NCBI GenBank assembly: GCA_964423425.1
Contig: CAYRES010000007.1
Coordinates: forward strand, 110,525 to 174,524
Reading direction: 5' to 3'
Length of the DNA: 64,000 bases
Source of the DNA: CAYRES01 sp964423425
GTDB lineage: Bacteria; Actinomycetota; Thermoleophilia; RBG-16-64-13
The position numbers and the translations under genes were made by a program. This document shows positions 58,276-64,000 of this stretch, piece by piece (position 1 is the stretch's first letter; each line of letters opens with the position of its first letter). The notes beneath the pieces were generated by a model that did not search any database, was not told the origin of the DNA, and saw only the letters and a list, made by a program, of their open reading frames with translations.

Positions 58276-59474
58276 TGGATCTCCGTGTTCGGAGAGGCTG
58301 GGCCCAAGGCCCCCTCATCAGCAGAGCCGTCCCGTCTGATCTCCGCCACCGCCCACTCCATGACATCCAAGACCGCTTCTCTGACGGCCTCGTCCTGGAG
58401 GGTGAGGAGGTTCAGGGTGGGGAAGAGAAAGACTCGATCCTTGGGCAGCGTGATGCCGGGAATGGCGTTCAGCTTGTCGAGGAACTCCACAAGCTTCTCA
58501 TCACCGAAGTTGGGTTTGCCCCGCAGGTAGCCAAACTGCAACTCGACCCGGTTGCTGGTGTACACGGCAAAGAGGGAGTACCAGGTGTCGTGGGCATCGA
58601 TGATGGGGATGAAGCTGCCATCTTTCAGGCCACGGCCCCAGGTCATGCGGTCCATGTGCTGCTCGGCCCACTCCATAAGAAGGAGGCTGAGCGCCGCGAG
58701 TTGTTCACCGTTCTCCTTGGAGCGGACTTCGGCCAGGAAAGACTCGCGATCCCACTGTCGGCGCTGGCGTGTTCTGCCATGGTGCACCTGACCTTCACTG
58801 GTCTGGCCCATGACCCGGGGCACCAGGGTTCTTAGACGCTCATCGGCGAATTGCCGGATCTCCACGGCCAGTACTTCTGCCGGATCCATCTGCGTGTTCA
58901 AGAACTCCACCACTCGCTGTAGCTCCGGCGGGATCACATCGGCCACGAAGAGCAGGCGCACCCGGCCGACCTGCAGGTTGATCTTCACATCCTGCCAGAA
59001 GGCCTCAGGGTCTGAGTCGGGATCCAGGAAGCGCATGAGCACGTCCGCCGGAGCCTCACCCCGGCCTTGCGCGGTGGCTTCGAAGCGGGCTCGGAGGATC
59101 TCCACCGGCCAGTACACGACGCCATTGGCGGCGTAGTCGAGCATCTGGCCCACCACCTCGCGGCGGATGCGAGTGTCGGTGCTGCGCTTCACCTCCACGA
59201 TGGTGGGGATAGCCTCCTGGTCGAGGAAGAGGTGATCCACAGACCAGCGGTCACCCCCGGTCTCTTCCCCAGGCAACCCCATCTCCCTGGCCACCAGAAG
59301 CCACCGCCTCGGGCTGACGCTGTCTATCTGATCCCCGGCCAGGAGGTTTGGATAGTCGGCTAGGAGGCTCTGCAGCAGTAACTCGGAGTCGTAGGCTCTC
59401 TCTTGCAGTTCTGAGAGCCCCCCGTCTTCACCGATCAAGTAGATCGCTCCCACGTGGTCCACCCCCAAAGACAT
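58272..59474 (-). CDS. PD-(D/E)XK nuclease-fold protein (NucS/DUF91-like)
   Basis: This 400-residue protein has an N-terminal domain whose core reads WSVDHLFLDQEAIPTIVEVKRSTDTRIRREVVGQMLDYAAN (about 77-117). It gives D80, E94-x-K96 and Q110 as the nuclease-fold residues, as in NucS/DUF91 relatives. The C-terminal part (about 285-390, with WGRGLKDGSFIPIID) resembles a DUF4268-type domain. It may be a DNA-binding or cutting component of a defence system. The frame is open to 59630, but the family start fits the ATG at 59474. Confidence 0.75.
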   Translation of the reverse strand: MSLGVDHVGAIYLIGEDGGLSELQERAYDSELLLQSLLADYPNLLAGDQIDSVSPRRWLLVAREMGLPGEETGGDRWSVDHLFLDQEAIPTIVEVKRSTDTRIRREVVGQMLDYAANGVVYWPVEILRARFEATAQGRGEAPADVLMRFLDPDSDPEAFWQDVKINLQVGRVRLLFVADVIPPELQRVVEFLNTQMDPAEVLAVEIRQFADERLRTLVPRVMGQTSEGQVHHGRTRQRRQWDRESFLAEVRSKENGEQLAALSLLLMEWAEQHMDRMTWGRGLKDGSFIPIIDAHDTWYSLFAVYTSNRVELQFGYLRGKPNFGDEKLVEFLDKLNAIPGITLPKDRVFLFPTLNLLTLQDEAVREAVLDVMEWAVAEIRRDGSADEGALGPASPNTEIQ

Positions 59475-59842
59475 ACGCACCCGACGGGACTGGAGGGGGC
59501 GCCTTCTCCTCCCCCGGAGTCTGTCTGCCTCCATTCTACGAGAGGGCACGGACAGACGCACGCCTCGACGAGCGTCGTGCGGCAGAACATCGACTCCTCC
59601 ACGGATGTGAAGGACGACCAACTTTGGCATCAGGGAGCGGACGTGGAGTACGGGCTCGTGGAGCCTGGAGCAAGGAGGGCCTGTGAGGAAGGGGGCGAAG
59701 AGAAGAGTATAACTGACTGCTTATCAGATAATAAGTAAGGACATGCTGCAAAACAGCTTATTAGCGCATATTAATGTGCCCTTTGTGTGCCGTTCTGCGC
59801 TATACTTGAGGGTAGGCGCAGGGAAACACAGGGGGTACAGTC
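59475..59842. other. Non-coding stretch with AT-rich inverted repeats
   Basis: No gene is supported. The left half is the promoter region of the nuclease operon. From 59700 to 59810 the DNA is much richer in A and T than its surroundings. It holds CTTAT (59720-59724) inverted against ATAAG (59731-59735), a second GCTTATTAGC-like element near 59756-59765, and a TATACT box (59801-59806) ahead of the integrase gene. It may be a promoter plus recombination-factor sites. Confidence 0.45.
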
Positions 59843-60958
59843 ATGGCGGGGCAACTCATCGAACGAGGACGCGACCGCTACCTCATCCGGGTGTATCTAG
59901 GCCGGGACGAGACGGGTAAACGTCGCTATCTGAACCGCACCGTACATGGTAAGAAGAAAGAAGCCCAACAGGAGCTCACTCGGCTCCTTAGGGAAAAGGA
60001 TGAAGGAAGAGCTCTTCGCCCCAGCCGCGAGACCCTGGGGCAGTATCTTGACCGCTGGCTTGCGGTGTCGGTTGCTCCCCGAGTACGTCCGCGCACTCTC
60101 TCTGACTACCGCTCGCTGCTTACAAGATACGTTCGTCCCACCTTGGGGGCAGTGCGCTTGGATCGCTTGACCCCCTTTCTCTTGCAGACCCTCTATCGGG
60201 ACCTCACCACGAAAGGGCTTTCTCCTCGTACCGTACGCTACGTACATGCCGTGCTTCACTCCGCCCTCACCCAGGCCGTACGCTGGCAGCTCCTTGCCCG
60301 AAACCCAGCCTCTGATCTCGATCTACCCGCCCAGGAGAAGCCCCGCCGCCGGCCCCTCTCCCGGCAAGAGCTTGAGCGACTGCTTCACGTGGCCAAAGAG
60401 GAGGAGCTCTATCCCCTCTATCTGTTGGCTGCCACCGCCGGACTACGGCCTTCTGAGTACCGGGCACTGCGGTGGGAGGATGTGGACCTCGACAAGGGTA
60501 CCCTCTGTGTGCGCCGTACCTTGAGCCCCGACGGCAGGGTACAGGAACCCAAGACCGACTCCTCTTCGCGGGTGGTGCGCATGCTCCCCACCGTGGTCTC
60601 TGCCCTTCGCAGTCATCGCACCTCCCAGAAGGAGCTCCGTCTTGCGCACGGGCCCGACTTCACAGATGAGGGCTGGGTCTTCACACGCGAAGACGGACGA
60701 CCCCTGTCCCTCTCCTTGGTTCGGCAACGCTTCAAGAGTCTCCTGAAAAGAGCGGGGCTTCCGCCGGAGGTGCGTCTCTATGACCTACGGGGTACGGCAG
60801 CCACGCTTCTCCTTGATGCCGGTGTTCACCCCAAGGTGGCGTCAGAGATGCTGGGGCACAGCACCATCACCCTCACCATGGACATCTACACCCACTCGCT
60901 TCCCCACATCCAGGAGGAGGCGGCGCTCAAGGTGGAGGGGATGCTGTTTGGCGGGTGA
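59843..60958 (+). CDS. Second tyrosine recombinase/integrase
   Basis: This 371-residue recombinase has an N-terminal AP2-like domain, core-binding domain (LGQYLDRWLAVSVAPRVRP) and catalytic domain. The catalytic set is R202 (AGLRPSE), Y313 at the usual histidine position and R316 in LYDLRGTAAT, H339 (LGHST) and nucleophile Y349 (DIYTHS). Gly317 replaces the usual His after R316. Tyr at the first His position is seen in other active integrases. It reads away from the nuclease operon and may move a separate element; no tRNA gene lies next to it. Confidence 0.9.
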   Translation: MAGQLIERGRDRYLIRVYLGRDETGKRRYLNRTVHGKKKEAQQELTRLLREKDEGRALRPSRETLGQYLDRWLAVSVAPRVRPRTLSDYRSLLTRYVRPTLGAVRLDRLTPFLLQTLYRDLTTKGLSPRTVRYVHAVLHSALTQAVRWQLLARNPASDLDLPAQEKPRRRPLSRQELERLLHVAKEEELYPLYLLAATAGLRPSEYRALRWEDVDLDKGTLCVRRTLSPDGRVQEPKTDSSSRVVRMLPTVVSALRSHRTSQKELRLAHGPDFTDEGWVFTREDGRPLSLSLVRQRFKSLLKRAGLPPEVRLYDLRGTAATLLLDAGVHPKVASEMLGHSTITLTMDIYTHSLPHIQEEAALKVEGMLFGG

Positions 60959-61320
60959 GGGCCGTGGTCTTTGGTAGAAGAGCACATCGCCTAGATCCCG
61001 GCTTCCCGACCGTGTTTCGCACCCGGCCCACCAGCCCTGTCTTCGCGGAGTCGCCCACAACCATCCGGCTATCACCGGGCAGACAATCTCCGGGTGCTCA
61101 CCGTCTGCGTAGATACCCGCCACCATCCGTCCTCCAACCCACCTCGGATCGAGGTTGAGCTATAGCGATTGCGAGAGTGCCTCCGAACGCTTGGCGACAT
61201 CGGAAGGAAGGTCGGCGCACGGTTCGGTGTCGTACGATTGAATGCGTGGCGCCGATCTGGAGCGACACCTGCTGTCGGATCGACAGGAAAGGCAGTTAGG
61301 GGAGGCCCACAGGCCTCTCC
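60959..61320. other. 362-bp intergenic stretch without a visible gene
   Basis: Both strands were read, and neither shows a convincing coding frame or RNA gene. The only structure is the hairpin at its right edge. Confidence 0.5.
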
Positions 61321-61321
61321 T
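61298..61321 (-). terminator. 10-bp hairpin at the end of the unknown minus-strand gene
   Basis: AGGGGAGGCC (61298-61307) pairs with GGCCTCTCCT (61312-61321), including one G-T pair, over the loop CACA. On the minus strand it immediately follows the gene end, so it probably terminates that transcript. No strong T tract follows. Confidence 0.5.
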
Positions 61322-62307
61322 CATGGGGTAGTGTCTATCGGTGTGGAGTCTGTCTCTTCTATCCTCTGCAGCATACTGAGCATGGCATGGCGCGGTTGAC
61401 TCATGCGCTCAAGATACATGCGTATCCAGAGGGCCGTGTATGCCCAGGGCCGCTCATAGTCTTCGCTCCTTTGCATTTCCCAGAATGCCAGCCGCGAATA
61501 GTAACGCGCCATCCCGAGGCGTGACTGAACGCCTCCGCTTTCGGTTTCCATTCGCGCTTCTGACATCTCCTCCAAGGCACTAAGCAGTAGGGCCGGAACT
61601 GTCAGCCCATCCTGCTCGCTTTCGCACTGCTCGAACAGTTCCTTCAGACGCCTATGCCCACTTCGGCTTAGTTCAGCTGATTTAGCCGTCGGCTCTTGCT
61701 GCGCACCCTCCTCGGCGACTTTTTGTGCCCACCGACAGATATCACCAGCAAGAACAATAAAGTGTCTAGAGATCTCATGAAGAAGAAGGCGCACGGGGGG
61801 TAGAAGATTCTCATGGTGTATAGGAAGCCAAACAGAGGTGTATCGTATCCAATCGGTATATGCGAGGCCGAACATACTTGCCCCCGCTACCCTACAAAAG
61901 TTCAGATCAATGTGCGCATATCCGTTGGGATATAGTCCAACATCAAAAAGCTTCTGCAAAGTTCTTTCAGAATTGCGATGTCTTATAAGCCACACCGCCG
62001 AGAATGGATGTATATTTCTAAGTAGATACTCGTTGAATGCTCGCGCAAACATCGCAGCACGACGACAGACAATTGCCGCGTGAACGCTCTCTGCGATTGG
62101 TATCTCCCCGTAAGGATATCCGTAACCATTCGTGTTCATCGGATGGCGGAGCTCTTCGATGATTACTGATTCGCACAGACGGAGTTCTCGATGCAGAACC
62201 TTGATCGCTGGTCTCTCAAGGGTCTCCAGAAGCGCCCTCTCACCTGCTGCGACAAGGTCTTCCGGCGGGGACAGCCTGAAAGAGCTGGACATGATCGGCC
62301 TCGCCAA
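61321..62307 (-). CDS. Unknown helical protein in the mobile element
   Basis: I do not recognise this 328-residue protein. It looks all-helical, with many aromatic and His residues (HPFSAVWLIRHRNSERTL, GYGYPYGEIPI) and no clear catalytic motif, signal or membrane segment. Its DNA is visibly poorer in G+C than the flanks in the middle third (about 61.7-62.2 kb), a sign of recent transfer. An alternative start is the ATG six codons in. It may be an accessory or defence gene, with nothing specific to support that. Confidence 0.5.
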   Translation of the reverse strand: MARPIMSSSFRLSPPEDLVAAGERALLETLERPAIKVLHRELRLCESVIIEELRHPMNTNGYGYPYGEIPIAESVHAAIVCRRAAMFARAFNEYLLRNIHPFSAVWLIRHRNSERTLQKLFDVGLYPNGYAHIDLNFCRVAGASMFGLAYTDWIRYTSVWLPIHHENLLPPVRLLLHEISRHFIVLAGDICRWAQKVAEEGAQQEPTAKSAELSRSGHRRLKELFEQCESEQDGLTVPALLLSALEEMSEARMETESGGVQSRLGMARYYSRLAFWEMQRSEDYERPWAYTALWIRMYLERMSQPRHAMLSMLQRIEETDSTPIDTTP

Positions 62308-62568
62308 TCCAAGTGTATGAGCTCACTGGTTAGACCACGCTTCCATTGCACCACGACTCGATCATTCCCGCAACAGGTACGGAGTAGCAGTCGTAGTACT
62401 TGGCTCAGGATACTGCGGTCGGGTTGTTCACCGGATGTCACCGAGAACCACCACGTTCAGGTAGCGGCGCCTCGCTGTTCCATCCTATCCACCCAGAACC
62501 ACGCGGCCAGGGTAGTGGTCAGAACCTCCTGCCTGGGAGCGGGCCGCGCTCACCTGCCTTTGCTTCAC

Positions 62569-63816
62569 TCACTCCCTCTCCGCCTCCATGAGCATCTCCC
62601 GAATCACGTCGGTGTTAAGCCCATTCCCGCAGCCCGCGCACAAGGTGAGTACCACATCGGCCTGAATCACGGTGACGATGCCCTCGGTGTGCTCCTCATC
62701 CACATCGATCTGCTCGATGTGTCGGTTCACGGTGATCATGGCGTTCCCGGGGCAGATGGCCCCTCCACACCAGTCGCAGCGCTCGACCTCTCCTGCTTCA
62801 ACCCCCGAGCCTGGGGCCGGGCCAGGTGAGGTCTCCCCTGGGTGGGAGCGGGTGAGTCCACAAGAGAGCTCCCGGGCCCGGTGAGCGGCGGCGTAGTAGA
62901 GGTGGGGAAGGATCTCGGGGGAGAGGAGCAGGTTGGGGAGAAAGCTTGCGAAGTGAAGGACGCCGTCCAGGTAGTGGTAGCTCCCCAGACCGTAGCCGAG
63001 GGGGGCGCAGGTGAGCTCCGCCTCGTTGAAGAGAAGGGCCAGTCGGGCTCCCTCTGCCTCGTCCATCAGGGGAGCGACGAAGGACTGCAGCAGCAGCAGG
63101 CCTTGGCCGTAGCGGGGATGGCCCTTGTTCGGGATGGCCGAAAGGAAAGAAGAGGAGTCCCGGCCGAAGGGGAACTCCACGCTGAAGCCGTCCTCTGCTG
63201 TGGCAGAGAGGGCGGGGGGTTCCTGCATGAAGGTCTCGACCGCCTCCTCGAAGTCCTCGCCGGTTATGGGGCAGGGCAGGTAAGCGTGGGGAGAGAGGAC
63301 GTCGAGGAGTCCCCGCGCGAGCGCATCGGGATCCTCGCGCAGGCCGTGCTCGGGGTGGCCGCTCACCGTAGGGTGGGCCATAAGCACCTGAGCCACTCCC
63401 GGCCCCAGCACCCGGGCCTCCTCGATCTGAAGAAGACAGGCGAGGCTCACCGCCCGCTTGAGGAAGGGGGTCACCTCTTCAGATACCCGCACCAGCGAAC
63501 AGAGCTCCAGGGTCTTCTTCTCGGCGTCATAGACCGGACCACACAGAGCGGCGTAGGGGAGAAGACAGGAGTTGATGGTGACAGCCGCCTGGTCGGTCAG
63601 CTCCAGCTGACAGAGAAACTCAGTGCGGACGGAGAGAAGGAAGTGGGGAGAGCTGTCTGAATCCGCTCCGCCTTCGTGACTCTCTCTCACCTCCACCCGC
63701 TGGGCCTGCCGGTCGGCCCACCAGGTGAAGCCTTGCTCGTCTCGTACGGCCCACTCTTCATCCACCTGCAGCTGTTGGGCAAAGAGCCAGTCGATGAGGT
63801 CGTGTGCGGGTGCCAT
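62569..63816 (-). CDS. Unknown protein with C-terminal zinc-ribbon cysteines
   Basis: I do not recognise this 415-residue protein. The body resembles a T3SS-chaperone- or SUKH-like alpha/beta protein only loosely. The C-terminus holds two cysteine pairs, VERCDWCGGAICPGN and LCAGCGNG, about 45 residues apart, likely a zinc ribbon. A Pro/Gly-rich linker (PGETSPGPAPGSG) precedes it. The ATG at 63816 has AAGGAGG seven bases before it, so it is preferred to the longer frame from 63948. Function is unknown. Confidence 0.55.
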   Translation of the reverse strand: MAPAHDLIDWLFAQQLQVDEEWAVRDEQGFTWWADRQAQRVEVRESHEGGADSDSSPHFLLSVRTEFLCQLELTDQAAVTINSCLLPYAALCGPVYDAEKKTLELCSLVRVSEEVTPFLKRAVSLACLLQIEEARVLGPGVAQVLMAHPTVSGHPEHGLREDPDALARGLLDVLSPHAYLPCPITGEDFEEAVETFMQEPPALSATAEDGFSVEFPFGRDSSSFLSAIPNKGHPRYGQGLLLLQSFVAPLMDEAEGARLALLFNEAELTCAPLGYGLGSYHYLDGVLHFASFLPNLLLSPEILPHLYYAAAHRARELSCGLTRSHPGETSPGPAPGSGVEAGEVERCDWCGGAICPGNAMITVNRHIEQIDVDEEHTEGIVTVIQADVVLTLCAGCGNGLNTDVIREMLMEAERE

Positions 63817-63974
63817 GGTGTCCTCCTTTTGCCAGAGACACGTGTCCGTGTGCAGGCAGGAGAAGACACCCAAGGGAGAAGGGGGAGGCGACCGGAAGCC
63901 GCCCATGCTGCCTGCGGCTCCAGAAGGAGACCTTGTTTCGAAGCGCACGCATCACAAGCGTTGCTTCGCGCATC

Positions 63975-63993
63975 GAGGACCTACGTGGTCCTC
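63975..63993. other. Small 7-bp stem-loop at the window end
   Basis: GAGGACC and GGTCCTC enclose TACGT close to the right edge. Too little sequence follows to tell whether it is a terminator. The bases 63817-64000 show no gene start. Confidence 0.3.
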
Positions 63994-64000
63994 AAGGCAC

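Larger units (their letters stand above)
51008..64000. mobile_element. Integrative element (prophage/ICE-like) inserted at selC, right end outside window
   Basis: The block has an integrase next to the tRNA, a repressor-like Xre protein, an excisionase-like protein, a toprim-helicase replication protein, iteron-like repeats, a terminase-small-subunit-like protein, a second integrase and several unknown genes. There are no structural phage genes or conjugation genes in view. It may be one element or two adjacent ones; the second integrase at 59.8 kb could mark another boundary. The outer end is not in the window. Confidence 0.65.

Noticed and set aside
51008..64000. A second copy of the selC 3' end as the other attachment site
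   Set aside because: I looked for the T-arm and acceptor sequence on both strands. Only short chance matches such as GCCGCTCC near 57.6 kb and GGTTCGAATCCC inside the excisionase-like gene were seen.
1..64000. CRISPR array or complete insertion sequence
   Set aside because: No regularly spaced repeat-spacer pattern and no transposase frame with terminal inverted repeats was seen. The 9-bp and 64-bp repeats do not have that form.

Overview
The DNA is GC-rich, makes heavy use of GTG starts, and packs its genes tightly with many 1-4 base ATGA/GTGA overlaps. An actinobacterial-style translational T-box precedes ileS. A class E-like sortase, a GtrA protein, MoxR/DUF58/TgpA-type genes and an Asp23 protein are also present. 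Together these suggest a deep-branching, probably anaerobic member of the Actinomycetota (Coriobacteriia, Geothermincolia or Thermoleophilia-like). A spirochaete/chlamydia-type V-ATPase operon and a complete selA-selB-selC set fit an anaerobe. The assignment is inferred from gene content and no marker gene was searched.

Layout, left third (1-26.9 kb): the 3' part of a PucR-type regulator; a PAP2-like membrane protein; a metallophosphoesterase; an Asp23/GNAT/NfeD/slipin run ending in a strong hairpin; tRNA-Ala(CGC); YjbQ; a minus-strand three-gene surface glycosyl-transfer operon (GtrA, GT2, large PTPS-related membrane protein); an mtaB-dtd-PHP-lipid kinase run; two tandem TPR proteins; a minus-strand ileS-methyltransferase pair behind a T-box; and a MoxR-DUF58-transglutaminase operon ending in a MetE-like protein.

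Middle (26.9-51 kb): a cassette between two 64-bp direct repeats carries a TudS-like desulfidase, an amino-acid ABC binding lipoprotein and a permease, but its ATPase gene is broken. The V-ATPase operon E-DUF2764-A-B-D-I-K follows, then an IMPase-like gene. A ten-N assembly gap lies inside poly-G/poly-C junk. Beyond it are a HEAT-like acidic membrane protein, a CpsB-like PHP phosphatase, a sortase, a MarR-MFS pair, a polyprenyl synthase, selA-selB-DUF89, a lipoprotein and the selenocysteine tRNA gene selC.

Right end (51-64 kb): an integrative element appears to be inserted at the 3' end of selC. It has an integrase next to the tRNA, a zinc-knuckle protein, an Xre repressor, an excisionase-like protein, a toprim/helicase replication protein followed by iteron-like 9-bp repeats, and a terminase-small-subunit-like protein. 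Further in there is a translationally coupled nuclease / 32-aa peptide / unknown protein operon, a second divergent tyrosine integrase, and two unknown genes. The far end of the element is not visible, and a second copy of the selC end was not found.
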